A stretch of DNA of 64,000 nt from JAJRTE01 sp964418585 (GCA_964418585.1 CAYQMG010000072.1:62001-126000), one strand, 5' to 3'; positions 33,718-44,400 are shown, numbered from the stretch's first letter. Notes: generated from the sequence alone by a model not told the origin. Program-made: numbers and translations.

Positions 33718-34302
33718 TTACTTACCAGCGGAGATCACGATCGTCTCCGAGTCTACCCCGATGGAGACATAGACCTGAGCCTTGGCATACTGGCAGCTAT
33801 CGTAGGTCTCGTCGTCTGGATCCGCCGCCCGCTGCTCGTCCACGTAGCAACTGTCGTAAATGATCGTCCCACACTTCATCGGCAGGCACTTGAGATACAG
33901 GTAGACCCGTGCAACCCCTCGATAATCGGTGGCGGTCTCCAGGTAGTCAGGCTGCACGTCGTCGTCGGCCACGTTGCTCAACTGGTAATACCATTCCGAA
34001 GCCGGCACCTGCCAGTCGGTGTCCTCGTTGCTCAGGCTCAAAATGGCAGTCTCCGGCACAATGATCACACCGGGATACGCCGACTTCACCGTCACAAGGA
34101 TGTTGTTCATCAACACCTCTTCCGACGGATTCCACACCACCACGTCGAACGCGGCCACGATACCGGTAGAGTTCACCGTGTACTCGGGCGGATTGATACT
34201 CAGTTCGGCCCCAAGCGGCGCCGGGTACGGTAGGTCGCTGGCACAGCTCGACAGCATCACAAAGGCGCCTGCTCCCAGAACGATTCTCGTCAAGCCTCTC
34301 AT
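33718..34302 (-). CDS. Predicted lipoprotein, function unknown
   Basis: A 194-aa protein with a clear lipoprotein signal (MRGLTRIVLGAGAFVMLSSC, lipobox LSSC). The mature part looks like a single beta-sandwich domain (ELSINPPEYTVNSTGIVAAFDVVVWNPSEE), resembling a domain with inserted C-x-x-x-x-C (CLPMKCGTIIYDSC) that could make a disulfide. The family is not recognised. It lies between aroB and the TPR-aroQ-acc genes, 25 bp from the TPR gene, behind its own predicted promoter. Confidence 0.65.
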   Translation of the reverse strand: MRGLTRIVLGAGAFVMLSSCASDLPYPAPLGAELSINPPEYTVNSTGIVAAFDVVVWNPSEEVLMNNILVTVKSAYPGVIIVPETAILSLSNEDTDWQVPASEWYYQLSNVADDDVQPDYLETATDYRGVARVYLYLKCLPMKCGTIIYDSCYVDEQRAADPDDETYDSCQYAKAQVYVSIGVDSETIVISAGK

Positions 34303-34488
34303 CGGGTAGCCTCGTATTCGTATCGATCAGACCTTGGCGAACACACTCCCTCAAAAACGGCGCAGGCAGCCTCCCACAAAACCCCACGCCTCTCGTATCA
34401 GGGTGCACCTACCACCCGTCCCCTGTTCCGGCGACCGTCCGCCGCCAGACTCGAGCGGCGCCTGCCAGGAGCACTAAGACTCACTGTC

Positions 34489-34518
34489 ACTCTACCGGGC
34501 GCAGGCGGCCACTGTCAA
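34489..34518 (-). promoter_or_regulatory. Predicted promoter downstream of aroB
   Basis: On the minus strand, TTGACA (34518-34513, overlapping the aroB stop), 18 bp, TAGAGT (34494-34489). It would drive the lipoprotein, TPR, aroQ, accB and accC genes separately from the pil operon. Confidence 0.4.
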
Positions 34519-35714
34519 CAGCGTTCTGACAGGAACGCATCCAGAACCGGCTCGATCTCCGAGAACGCCATCGGCTGCAAGAACGCCTTCCCCACACCGT
34601 GCACCAGAACGAACCGGACCTTCCCGCCGCGCACCTTCTTGTCCAGAGTCATGACTTCCAAACATTGCCGCGCGGTCCAGTCGGCCGGGCGCGTCGGCAA
34701 CCCCAGTGCGCTCAAAAGCGCCACCAGCCGGGACTCCACACGCTCGTCACAATGCCCCAATACACGGCTGAGACGCGATGCAAACACCATGCCCAGTGCC
34801 ACAGCCTCGCCATGGCGCAGCCCGGTGAATCGCCCCAAGGTCTCAAACGCATGACCCAACGTGTGCCCGAAATTGAGCAGTGCACGCTCACCCCGTTCAC
34901 GCTCGTCGGCCATCACCACCTGGGCCTTGTTGGCACACGACCGGAAAATGATTTGCTCCAACACCTCCGGGTCACGTGCCACCACACGGTCGACCTGGTT
35001 CTCCAGGAAGGCGAAGAACGGCAGGTCCCGGATCATGCCATACTTCACCACCTCGGCCATCCCTGCCCGGTATTCCACGTCAGGCAGAGTTCGCAACACC
35101 TCCACGTCGATCATCACGTGCGCTGGCTGGTAAAATGTCCCGATGAGGTTCTTGCCCTGGGGACTGTTCACCCCGGTTTTTCCTCCCACGCTCGAATCCA
35201 CCTGAGCCAGCAAGGTCGTCGGAACCTGGACGAACGGGACCGACCGGAGATAGATGGAGGCGACGAAACCAGCCAGATCCCCCACCACGCCCCCCCCGAG
35301 TGCAATCACCGGCTCCACCCGCTCGAACCGGTGGGCAATCAGGTCCTCCAGGACACGCTCCACCTCCTGCAAAGACTTCGCCGTCTCGCTGTCCGGAACA
35401 TCGACGCGGTGCGGGGCAATTCCCGACGCAGACAACGCAGCCGCCACATCGTCATAGTAAAGGGCGCCTACCGTGGGATTCGTCACCACCACCGCTCGAC
35501 GCACGCCGGGAAACAGTTCACCAATCCGTTCACCCATGCGACGCCGTCCGCCGGCCCGAAACTCGATTCGGTACGATCGCCGCCCCAGTGGAACTTCCAG
35601 GTCGCCCCTCCCCTCCGCACCGGGAGGCGCGTCCAGAACCCTCCCAAGTCGCTCCTCGGCCGGGAGTCCTCCGGTACCCTTCCCCTCCGATTCTGCTTTC
35701 GATGGATGATTCAT
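34515..35714 (-). CDS. aroB: 3-dehydroquinate synthase
   Basis: AroB cyclises DAHP to 3-dehydroquinate in the shikimate pathway. The motifs are plain: VIALGGGVVGDLAGFVAS (NAD binding), VPTTLLAQVDSSVGGKTGVN, the metal ligands in ERALLNFGHTLGHAFE, and the C-terminal KKVRGGKVRFVLV. The start chosen is ATG 35714 (GGGGAAG 5 nt upstream); this leaves an N-terminal extension of about 40 charged residues over the usual enzyme, and ATG 35765 is possible. It follows pilQ after 112 bp, the known pilQ-aroB linkage, but aroK, usually between them, is missing. Confidence 0.94.
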   Translation of the reverse strand: MNHPSKAESEGKGTGGLPAEERLGRVLDAPPGAEGRGDLEVPLGRRSYRIEFRAGGRRRMGERIGELFPGVRRAVVVTNPTVGALYYDDVAAALSASGIAPHRVDVPDSETAKSLQEVERVLEDLIAHRFERVEPVIALGGGVVGDLAGFVASIYLRSVPFVQVPTTLLAQVDSSVGGKTGVNSPQGKNLIGTFYQPAHVMIDVEVLRTLPDVEYRAGMAEVVKYGMIRDLPFFAFLENQVDRVVARDPEVLEQIIFRSCANKAQVVMADERERGERALLNFGHTLGHAFETLGRFTGLRHGEAVALGMVFASRLSRVLGHCDERVESRLVALLSALGLPTRPADWTARQCLEVMTLDKKVRGGKVRFVLVHGVGKAFLQPMAFSEIEPVLDAFLSERC

Positions 35715-35826
35715 GCTCTTCCCCGCGACACGTCGGTCGCTCACGCTTCCGCCCTCCCCGGCCATGCAAACGCCACGGGCAAGCGGTCCATGCGCCCGGG
35801 ACAACGCCAGGGCACGATACCTGCAA

Positions 35827-38286
35827 TCAGGAGGAAGAAGAAGGAGCCACCACCACGTGCGGCGTGATGAACACAAGCAGCTCCTTGCGCTCAGACGTCT
35901 CGAGCTTGTTCTTGAACAGCCAACCGAGGAACGGGATTTTCTGAAGCCCGGGGAGACCGGTGACACTCTTGGTTTCGTTCAGGGTGTAGACGCCGCCGAG
36001 CACCGTGGTGTCCCCGTCCTTCACCATGACCTCGGTGGTGGCCTCCTTGACCTCGATGGCAGGGTTCCCGTTGACCTGTTGGGCAAAGTCGGGACGGTTG
36101 TTCGAGACCTCCACCTTGAGGAACACCCGGTTGTCCTGCGTGATGTGCGGTGTCACGGTCAACTCCAACGTTGCCTCGATGAACTGCACCGAAGTTCCGG
36201 CGGCCGACACGGTCTCGTATGGAATCCGGGTCCCCTGACTGATCTTCGCAGTGCTGTTGTCCACCGTGATGACCTTGGGGCTGGAGATCACCTTACCCTG
36301 TCCGAACCGTTCCAGCGCAGACAGGCGCACGTCCACGTTGACGATGTTGGAAATACTGCCGAGGTGCAGGGAAAGGGCGCCGGCGACATTCGCGGACGGG
36401 AGGTCCACGACCCAATTGGGTTGGCCGGAATTGGCCCGGATGGGAGAGCCCGCGTCAGACAACCCACCGCTGCCGTAGATTCCATTGGGGAAATACAGCC
36501 CCGTGTTCACGCCGGAGTTGGGACCGGCGTTCACATCCCCGCCCCACTGAATTCCGAAGTTTCTCAGAAACGTGGTGTTCACTTCGACGATCCGGGCTTC
36601 AATCAATACCTGAGGGGTGGGCGTGTCGAGCGAAGCCGCCAGCGCTCGAATCTTCGTCAACGCCGCCCGGGTGTCCTCCACCACCAGGGAATTGGTTCGC
36701 GTATCCAGCGTCAACTTTCCTCGTTCGGTCAACGCCCCCTCGATCTGATCTCGAATGTCGTCGGCGACGGCATAGCTCAAGGGGATGATGTCCACGTGGA
36801 GCGGCTCCAACTGCTGCTGCGACTTCTCGGCCTTGAGCCGCGCCTCGCGCTCGGCCTTCAGGTCCTTGAGCGGGGCGATACGCACGATGTTGCCGTTCCG
36901 CTCGTATCCCAGATTCTTGGAACGCAGGATCACGTCCAGAGCCTGGTCCCACGGCACATCGGTCAACCGAACCGTCACCTTCCCCTTGACATTGTCGCCG
37001 GCCACAATGTTCAACTTGCTGACGTTGGAAATCATTCGGAAAATGTTGTGAAGGTCGGCCTCACGGACATCGATGGAGATCTTCCGTCCCACATACTTGG
37101 TTCCCGCCAAATTGTCCGTGCTCGACACCGCCAGGGCCCCCTGGGCAGCCATGGACTGGCCCAGATCGCCCTGAATGACCTCACCCGACGCGGAGATCCG
37201 GGTCGGCCCGGTGGGGACCTCAGCGCCTCCAGTGGGCAATTCCGCCCCCTGGTCCGGCACGTGCGCCACTCCAGCGGATTCCATCGTGGGTGGAGGCTGC
37301 GGGATTCCAGCCGCAATGCTTTCCGGAACCGGGAATTCGAAGTAGACGATATTCCCACGCTCCTCCACACGGGGTTCCTGCTGCTCTCTCAACTTGACGA
37401 CGAGTCGGACCATCCCGGGACGCCCCCTGAGGGGATAGGCCGAAATCATCTTGATGTTGCTCGGGAACTCACTGGTGTCGAGCGGTCTCCGAAACTTGGG
37501 GGGAAGCTCGACCCCGGAGAGGTCGACCACGAGCTGGTTGTCCTTCCCCACCGGATGCACCTTGTAGGAAACCGGACGCTCGGCCGTGATACGGACCTGC
37601 GAATACTTCTCGTAAGGTAGAAAATCAAGGCCGAGAATCTCATTGAGGCCGGTGTCGTCCGGAATGGCCACCGGGGCCGGGGCCGACGTTTCCAGAGGGG
37701 CTTCACGCACCGCCGGAGTGCCCGTGATGACCACTTCCTCCACCCGCTCCTCGGTTTCTCCCGAGGCCCCTTGCTCCATCCGGGCGATCTCCTCACCGAT
37801 GAGGTCCAATTCCTCCCCACCAGTGTCCTCGGCCGCGCCTTCGGAGCGAGGGCGAATCCGGATCCGGATGGCGTTCTCCTCGATGCTCGTCGTGTAGTCC
37901 ACGACGGCATCAAGCCCCACGGTAATCCGAGAGATGATCCCCTCGGCGTCGCGGAACTCCCGGGTGGTGATGTCCTTGACCGCCCCAATGTCCACGGCGA
38001 TGGGGTTGACGAAGTTCCCCACCGAGGTCTCTGCTATGTCGATGACGATCCGGGCGGGCGAAGAGAGGGCGAACACACTCGCGTCAGGTCGCTTCGCGGT
38101 GACAATGACGATCTCGAGGTCGTCGGCGGTACCGGAGGACTGGATGTCCATGACCACGTTGTCGGCCTCGGGAGCTTGCTGCGCCGCCGCGTGTCTCTCC
38201 GAGCTGGTGACCGCCAACAGCAAGGCGGCCAACAAACCCATCCATGGGGGCAAGTTTCGAGAAATGCGCCCGCGCGCGATGAACAT
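35827..38286 (-). CDS. pilQ: Type IV pilus secretin PilQ
   Basis: The outer-membrane pore for the pilus. The start at ATG 38286 has GGAGG 5 nt upstream; the ATG 12 nt further upstream has none. It has a signal peptide (MGLLAALLLAVTSSERHAAAQ), two AMIN domains for peptidoglycan binding (about 45-150 and 220-330), an acidic/Pro-rich linker, a secretin/TonB short N-terminal (STN) domain (KISIDVREADLHNIFRMIS), an N1-type domain (IIPLSYAVADDIRDQIEG...), and the C-terminal secretin domain with VPFVQ-like VKDGDTTVLGGVYTLNE and LPGLQKIPFLGWLFK. At 819 aa it is normal for PilQ. It is the last pil gene of pilMNOPQ and requires lipoprotein pilotin PilF/Tgl, not seen here. Confidence 0.95.
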   Translation of the reverse strand: MFIARGRISRNLPPWMGLLAALLLAVTSSERHAAAQQAPEADNVVMDIQSSGTADDLEIVIVTAKRPDASVFALSSPARIVIDIAETSVGNFVNPIAVDIGAVKDITTREFRDAEGIISRITVGLDAVVDYTTSIEENAIRIRIRPRSEGAAEDTGGEELDLIGEEIARMEQGASGETEERVEEVVITGTPAVREAPLETSAPAPVAIPDDTGLNEILGLDFLPYEKYSQVRITAERPVSYKVHPVGKDNQLVVDLSGVELPPKFRRPLDTSEFPSNIKMISAYPLRGRPGMVRLVVKLREQQEPRVEERGNIVYFEFPVPESIAAGIPQPPPTMESAGVAHVPDQGAELPTGGAEVPTGPTRISASGEVIQGDLGQSMAAQGALAVSSTDNLAGTKYVGRKISIDVREADLHNIFRMISNVSKLNIVAGDNVKGKVTVRLTDVPWDQALDVILRSKNLGYERNGNIVRIAPLKDLKAEREARLKAEKSQQQLEPLHVDIIPLSYAVADDIRDQIEGALTERGKLTLDTRTNSLVVEDTRAALTKIRALAASLDTPTPQVLIEARIVEVNTTFLRNFGIQWGGDVNAGPNSGVNTGLYFPNGIYGSGGLSDAGSPIRANSGQPNWVVDLPSANVAGALSLHLGSISNIVNVDVRLSALERFGQGKVISSPKVITVDNSTAKISQGTRIPYETVSAAGTSVQFIEATLELTVTPHITQDNRVFLKVEVSNNRPDFAQQVNGNPAIEVKEATTEVMVKDGDTTVLGGVYTLNETKSVTGLPGLQKIPFLGWLFKNKLETSERKELLVFITPHVVVAPSSSS

Positions 38287-38368
38287 GTGAGCCTCCATTG
38301 TCCTACCCTTGTCGGGCCGTTCACCGGCCCGGAAACCGGCACGTCCAGGATTTCTCCTGGTGCTCCGC

Positions 38369-38929
38369 TCACTGCTCGGCAGGGAGCTTGAGCGGGATCT
38401 CGTTCACGATGAGCTTGCCTTCGAAGTCACGATACTCCTCGGCGACGATGACCTCGGTGGGACTGATACGTACCACCTTGCCCCAGTTCTTGCCAATCAA
38501 GGTGTTCTTGCGCAGGAAATGGCCCATGCCTTCCGGGTCTTCGACCATGGCCACGGGGTCATCGATACCCCAAATAACCGCCACCAGCTTGAACTGGTCG
38601 ATCTCATACTTCTGCAGCGGGGTCTCGGGCCGGTTCTCGATGGCCACGGTATCCTTGGTGATGAACGACCGGAAAGGGTCCCGCTTTCCGATGGGATTGT
38701 AGCTGTAGGCCAGCCGCTCCCCCTCGTCCTCTTCACCTTCCTGGGCCTTGGCCTCCTTGGCGCCCGCCCGCTCGGGTCCCTTCTTGGCAGCCTCCTGTTG
38801 GGCCTCGGGTCCGGGTGCCTGGGCTTCTCCGCCTCCCCCCTCGCCACAGCCGAGAGGCAGGGAGAGAACGGCCACGACCAGCCACAAGGCACGCGCCGAT
38901 CGGAAGAAGCTTTTGCGATAGCTTGACAT
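38369..38929 (-). CDS. pilP: Type IV pilus assembly lipoprotein PilP
   Basis: PilP connects the inner-membrane PilNO complex to the PilQ secretin. The start at ATG 38929 gives a lipoprotein signal, SARALWLVVAVLSLPLGC. A Gly/Ala/Glu/Gln-rich linker follows, then the PilP domain (GKRDPFRSFI, LQKYEIDQFKLVAVIWGI, LRKNTLIGKNWGKVVRISPTEVIV). At 186 aa the length is typical. A TTG at 38947 would overlap the pilO stop and is an alternative start. It is followed by pilQ. Confidence 0.92.
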   Translation of the reverse strand: MSSYRKSFFRSARALWLVVAVLSLPLGCGEGGGGEAQAPGPEAQQEAAKKGPERAGAKEAKAQEGEEDEGERLAYSYNPIGKRDPFRSFITKDTVAIENRPETPLQKYEIDQFKLVAVIWGIDDPVAMVEDPEGMGHFLRKNTLIGKNWGKVVRISPTEVIVAEEYRDFEGKLIVNEIPLKLPAEQ

Positions 38930-38943
38930 TGTGCGAGTCACGG

Positions 38944-39570
38944 TCAATGCCCCTTCTTTTTCCGGCCCTTTTTCCTCTTCTTCTTCGCCTTCTCCTGTTC
39001 AGCCTTGTCGACGAACCGGTAAGTGGTGGCCTTGCCCGACACCTTGAGGATGATCTTGCCTCCTCGCTCGGTAGGGTTGCTCATCTTGATATTGTTCACG
39101 TTCACGATACGCGACAGCTTGCCGATACGATCGAAGAACATGGCGATTTCATGATAGGAGCCGGCGACCTCGATCTTGACCGGGACCTGCGCGTAGAACC
39201 CTTCCTGCACCTCGGGCAAAGGCTGGAACAGGAGAAACTCGAGGCCGATTTTCTTGCCGATGGTGGACACCCGCTTGAGGAGTTGGGTAATCTCACGGCT
39301 ATTGGGCAGCTCCTTCAACGCCCGGTTCAGATCCTCATTGAGCGCCTCCACCTCCTGCTTGAACCGCTCCAAGTTGTCGGCGATATCCTGAGTCTTGTTG
39401 CGCTCGTCCTGAAGCTTCCGGTTGGCGGCGACCAGTTGAGCCAGCTCCTCGGACTTGGGCGTGTAAAGAAAGTACCAGAATGCGCCAACGATGGCGGCGT
39501 ACAGGGCGACGACGATCGCCAGCTTCTGCCCCCTCGGCAGTTTGATGAATTTTTCCATCAAGTCGTTCAT
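38944..39570 (-). CDS. pilO: Type IV pilus alignment protein PilO
   Basis: An inner-membrane alignment subunit. One TM at residues 17-36 (LAIVVALYAAIVGAFWYFLY) is followed by a coiled coil (EELAQLVAANRKLQDERNKTQDIADNLERFKQEV) and the ferredoxin-like periplasmic fold (LEFLLFQPLPEVQEGFYAQVPVKIEVAGSYHEIAMFFDRI). The C-terminal 20 residues are an unusual Lys/Arg run (KKKRKKGRKKKGH), which in the periplasm may bind anionic surfaces. It lies between pilN and pilP. Confidence 0.93.
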   Translation of the reverse strand: MNDLMEKFIKLPRGQKLAIVVALYAAIVGAFWYFLYTPKSEELAQLVAANRKLQDERNKTQDIADNLERFKQEVEALNEDLNRALKELPNSREITQLLKRVSTIGKKIGLEFLLFQPLPEVQEGFYAQVPVKIEVAGSYHEIAMFFDRIGKLSRIVNVNNIKMSNPTERGGKIILKVSGKATTYRFVDKAEQEKAKKKRKKGRKKKGH

Positions 39571-39592
39571 GTCACCCCCGCGGGACCCGCGT

Positions 39593-40174
39593 TCAGCCCG
39601 CCCCGGCGCCGTGCTTCTTGCGCTTCTCTTCGGGCGTCGTCATCCTGGCGGTCACCGAGAATTCCTTCAGCTTGAGCCCTTCCTTGTTCTCCTTGGCGCT
39701 GGTGGACACCAGGTAAACGTCGTCGAAGTAGTCGGACACCTCGAGCTTGGAGATGAAGTCGGCGATGACCTCGTTATTGATGGCCACACCGCTCAGTTCT
39801 ACCTTCCGATCCACCTCCGAAATGGAGGTGAGCCAACACTTGTCGGGTATGTTGGTCGCAATTTCGTCCAACATGTGGACCGGACCGGTCTTGTTCGCCT
39901 TGAGCGTCTTGATGACGTCGAGCTTTTTCTGAAGCTCCTCCTTCTTGGACTCGAACTCCTCGACCTGCCCAATGACTTCCTTCAACTGGGCGATCTCGCG
40001 CTCGACCCGGGAATTCTCGCTGGAAAGGCGATCGATCTCGGAGTCCAACTCGAAGTAGAAGTAGGCACAGCCAGCGATGATGAGCACCGCCCCCGCCGCG
40101 GCGAGCAGGATCTGGCGAAGCGCCGTCTCCCGCTTCCGAGACGTTCTGACCGGCAAAAGGTTGATTCGGATCAT
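39593..40174 (-). CDS. pilN: Type IV pilus alignment protein PilN
   Basis: PilN begins MIRINLLPVRTSRKRE, the conserved INLLP motif that binds the groove of PilM. One TM follows (QILLAAAGAVLIIAGCAYFYF), then a coiled coil (LSSENSRVEREIAQLKEVIG), a ferredoxin-like domain (CWLTSISEVDRKVELSGVAINNEVIADFISKLE) and a charged tail. 193 aa. The start overlaps the pilM stop by 4 bp. Confidence 0.94.
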   Translation of the reverse strand: MIRINLLPVRTSRKRETALRQILLAAAGAVLIIAGCAYFYFELDSEIDRLSSENSRVEREIAQLKEVIGQVEEFESKKEELQKKLDVIKTLKANKTGPVHMLDEIATNIPDKCWLTSISEVDRKVELSGVAINNEVIADFISKLEVSDYFDDVYLVSTSAKENKEGLKLKEFSVTARMTTPEEKRKKHGAGAG

Positions 40175-41250
40175 TCTTGATCACCTGCTCGACGCATTGA
40201 CAGCCCGACCGCAACCGCAGCCATCGGGGCGATCTGTTCGAGGTAAGCCGGCTTCAAAATCCTCTCTGGAACTTCAATCTGCCGGAAAGGATTGACAATT
40301 TCAACAGGAATTCCTGTTCGCTGCTCGATCATCCGAGTCAGACCCGGCACCTTGGCCGACCCACCGGAGAGGTAGAGCCTTGCGATGTGATCGTCGGTCG
40401 AGGTGGCCGAGTAGAAATCGAGGGAGCGTTGGATCTCGGTGGCCACGTTTTCAGAGACGGAAACGATGATGTTTTCCACCTCCTGGGGGACCACAGACTG
40501 GGAATCCCCCATGATCTCCCCGCCGATCTTGAGCGCTTCCGCCTCCTCGTAGCTCACGTTCAGGTGCTTCTGGATCTCCTCGGTAAACTGGTTGCCACCC
40601 AGTGAAATGTCCCGCGTAAACGCCGTAGTCCCGTTCTTGATCACGTTGATGTTGATGATGCTCGCGCCAATATTCACCAACACCACCGTGTCACTCTCGT
40701 TGATGTCGTAGTTCAACTCGAACATGTTCTGGACGGCAAAGGCGTCCACGTCGATCACCACCGGCGTCAGCCCGGCCTCGGAGAGGATCGAAGTGTAGTC
40801 GTTGATCAACTCCTTCTTGGCCGCCACCAGCAAAACTTCCATCTGCCCCGACTCGTCCTGAACCTCGGAGAGTATCTGGGCGTCGATGTTCACATCCTCG
40901 ATATTGAACGGAATGTACTGCTCCGCCTCCCACTGGATAGACTCCGCCAACTCCTCCTTGGTCATGCTCGGCAAGGTGATCTTCTTGATAATCACCGAGT
41001 GGCCGGAGACGGACGTGACCACGTCCTTGGTCCGAATACGATGGCGGGAAATCAACTCGCGGATCGTCTCTACAATGACATTGGAATTCATCAAGGCGCC
41101 GTCGACAATCGCCTCCGGGGGGAGCTTCTGAATTCCAAACGCGGTCGCACTCAACTTGTTCCTGACCTGTACCACCTCGAGCACCTTCACGTAGCTCGAA
41201 CCCAGGTCCAAAGCGACAGCGTTCTTGTTTTTCGACAGAAACGACAACAT
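40171..41250 (-). CDS. pilM: Type IV pilus assembly ATPase-like protein PilM
   Basis: A cytoplasmic actin/FtsA-like protein that docks the PilNO complex. At 359 aa it has ALDLGSSYVKVLEV (phosphate-1 loop), SVSGHSVIIKKI, WEAEQYIPFNIEDVNID, VVLVNIGASIININVIKNGTTAFTRDISLGGNQFTEEI (phosphate-2) and LYLSGGSAKVPGL (adenosine motif). The start is ATG 41250 (MLSFLSKNKNAV); the open frame continues upstream without coding character. It is the first gene of pilMNOPQ, with a sigma-70-like promoter at 41403-41431. Confidence 0.95.
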   Translation of the reverse strand: MLSFLSKNKNAVALDLGSSYVKVLEVVQVRNKLSATAFGIQKLPPEAIVDGALMNSNVIVETIRELISRHRIRTKDVVTSVSGHSVIIKKITLPSMTKEELAESIQWEAEQYIPFNIEDVNIDAQILSEVQDESGQMEVLLVAAKKELINDYTSILSEAGLTPVVIDVDAFAVQNMFELNYDINESDTVVLVNIGASIININVIKNGTTAFTRDISLGGNQFTEEIQKHLNVSYEEAEALKIGGEIMGDSQSVVPQEVENIIVSVSENVATEIQRSLDFYSATSTDDHIARLYLSGGSAKVPGLTRMIEQRTGIPVEIVNPFRQIEVPERILKPAYLEQIAPMAAVAVGLSMRRAGDQE

Positions 41251-41402
41251 GGGCGCACCACCGACACTAGGGGTCGTCTTGCAACAAGGGCTCGGACCGC
41301 CACCCACCCCGACCAAGATCACACCCCCCCAGGCCGGACCCCGTATGCTTGCCCGGCGCAGGCAAGCCCCACGGGACAGGAAACGGGCACCGCCAGCGTC
41401 TA

Positions 41403-41431
41403 ATTGTCTCGAAGGGCAGGTACCTTGTCAA
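41403..41431 (-). promoter_or_regulatory. Predicted promoter of pilMNOPQ
   Basis: On the minus strand, TTGACA (41431-41426), 17 bp, GACAAT (41408-41403), about 155 bp before pilM. A possible plus-strand -10 (TATACT, 41444-41449) for the divergent gene lies next to it, so the two transcription units may share control DNA. Confidence 0.55.
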
Positions 41432-41480
41432 GGGTTTTTCAGTTATACTGAGTTCCACACCCGCGGATCAAGGATTACGG

Positions 41481-44400
41481 ATGGGTCTACCTGCTTTGCT
41501 GACGCTGTTTGCTGCGGCCGTGACTTCCGGCGTTGCCTGGGCCTTCTGGTTCGTTCCCGTGTCCTTCACGGCTGCCATCGGCCTCGGCGGAAGCCCTGCT
41601 CACCTCTCCGTCGCACTGCTCGCCACCCTCACCGGCCTCGCCCTGGGCCGGCTCGCGGCCACCAGCCGTGCGGGCTCGACGCGCCGTCCCGCCATGGTCG
41701 CTCTGATGGCGGCGGCAGCCGGTTCCTGGTGGCTGTTCCAGGCCGGGACCTTTCCACCGTGGGGAGCCACCCACGCAAACACGGCCGGCCTCATGCTTCT
41801 CAGTGCCTTGTTCGGACTGGCAAGCCCGCTCGGAACCGACCCGCGACGCGCTCCGGGACTCTCCGTACTCGGCACGGCTGCACTCGGCGTCGGCATCGCA
41901 CCCGCCTTCCTCCTCACCGCCAGGTTCGGAGCCCGGTCCGTCCTGGGAATGGCGTTCCTCCTGGCTGCGGTCGCCCTGGGGTTTGCACGAACAACAAAAC
42001 CCGCTCTCAACACCGTGGACACACACGGCCAGGCGACGACCCGGGGGGCGAGCATTTCGTCTTTTGCGGCCGCCATCCTGCTCGGCGGAATGCTCGTGGC
42101 CACGGTCCACCTCCTGGACAGTGGAAGGTTCCCGACCCGGCTGCCTCTGTGGGGGGGACTGAGCGCGCTGGTCCTCGCCTCCACCCTGGCGCTGCTACTG
42201 CGGAAGAAACTGCCTACCTGGCTCTCTTCGCAACCGGTCGGCTCGATCGCGTTCGCGGTGAGCGGTGTGGCGGCCGCGGTTCCTCTCATGGCCCCTCCCG
42301 GATGGCCTGTTCGGAGACTTCTTCCCGAGGACCAGGTCGCACTCCTGGACCCGGCGGTGCTGCTCGTGATAACGCTCACGGCCCTGGGCGGGGCTGCGTT
42401 GAGTACGGTCTGCGCGGCTCCCCAGGCTCGGCGTCAAGCCCGGTTGTTGACGATTGCCGTACCTGCCTCCGGCTACGTGTGGGAGGCCACCGTTCTCCCG
42501 ACCCTGGGCACCGAAGGATTCCTCCGACTGCTCGCCTTCCTGGGATTCTCCCTGGCTACCACGGGGACACTCATCGCACTGAGACACTCTGCTGCGCGGA
42601 CCTTCGGCACAATCACTCGAGGTATCGGGTTCGCGGTCTGTATCCCACTCCCCCTCCTCGTAACGCCCTGGGAGCCCGACCTGGGGTCGATTTGCCCGTC
42701 CCCCCCCGGCGAGTCGTCCAACCAGGGGGATGCCGGCGAGGTCAAAACGCTGTACCGGGCAGACCAACACGGGGCCGTGGTCGCATGCGTCAGACCGCAG
42801 GGCGACTACCTGAGCGTGCGGGGATACCCCCCCCGACCACGCCCAGCGTCCGACACCGACCCTTTCCTGGCCGCCCTCCCCATCCTCCTCAATCCCCAGG
42901 CACGCGAGGTCCTGATTGCCGGCGCAGGAACCGGACAGGCCCTCGACCTCCTCCGGACCACCGACCCGGCGCGATTGACCTGGGCCGCTGTTTCCGCCTC
43001 CCGGGCGGCTCCCGTAAGCCTGTTCGCCGACGACAACCACCAGGTGCTCCTCGACCCTCGCCTTGCTGTGCGCTTCGACTCGCTTCAGCCGCTATCGAGG
43101 CGACTCCCCCAGGCATTCGACGCTGCACTGGTGTTCGCCCCTCCGCTCCATACCCTGGAACGGGACCACCTCTACAGCCTGGAAGGTCTGCAGGCGGTCA
43201 GGCGCCTCCTGCGGGACCATGGCGTGGCAGTGGTGGAGCTTCCGCTCGGGGGTGACAGAAACTGGCTGACTCGAGTACTCTCCACCTTCCATCGCGTCTT
43301 TCCGGACGGCCTGGTCTGGCTCTGTCCAGGTGCTCAAACCAGCCTGGCCTTGACCGGGGGCCCTTCCTCCGGTCCCGTCTCCGTGGCCGCCCTGGAACGC
43401 GGCCTGGCCCAGCCGGGCGTGCGACAACGGCTTCGGGCACTCCGGATTTCCACCGTGGAAGACGTGCTCGCTCAACTCCTCCTGACACCGGAAGGACTGC
43501 AAGACTTGAAGGCACCGCCCCTGCGGTGCTTCCGGCGACTTCCCGAATACGGCGACAGAGAACGGGAGGCGTTTCTGGCCACCCTGCTCCCCCTGCTGCG
43601 GCCACTCGGCTCCACGGTACGCGTCGAAGGCACACACCACCGACCAGAAGCCATCCAGCGGGTGCTCGAGGACGTGCTGGCGCACCATCGGGCCTACCTC
43701 TCGATGCTCATGGAGCTGGATCGAGGCGTGTTCACCAAGGTGGTCGAGGAGGCCCGCAAGCTTGCAGGGGGGAAACGCGGGTACGGTTCCGAACTCGAGG
43801 GCCTGACCGGCCCCTACGTGCGAAGGGCCCGGCGATACCTGTCGGCAGGGGAGTTGGACAAGGCCATCGAACAGCTCAGCGTGGTCCGAATCATCGATCC
43901 AAAGCGCTCCGACGTTCCGCTCTTGCTCGGAGAAATCTACGAACAAAAAGGAGACCCGGACCGGGCGCTGAGTCTGTACCAGGAGACCCTGCGACTCGAC
44001 CCGGCATCGGTTGCGGCCCGAGTTCGGCTCGCCGGCCTCTACGGCGAACAGGGCCGCCACGCAGAGGCGATATCACTCCTCGAACAGGTCACCCCGAAAC
44101 GGCCGAACGACCCCGTCCTCTACCACAACCTCGGGACGCTCTACCTCGCCCAGGGAAATCTCGACAAGGCCAAGGAGAACTTCGAACGCGCCATCCAACT
44201 CGATCGCTCCCTGGCTCGAGCCCATGCGGGACTGGCCGACGTGCTTTTCCGCAGCGGCAGGACCGGGGCGGCTGCACTGGAAGCCGAAATCGCCGTCCGC
44301 CTCGACCCGACGCCCTACGCCCTCAATCTCCAAGGACAGATCGCACTCCGGCAAGGCGAGCGCGAAAAGGCGCGCACCGCCTTCGCACGCTGCCTGCTCA

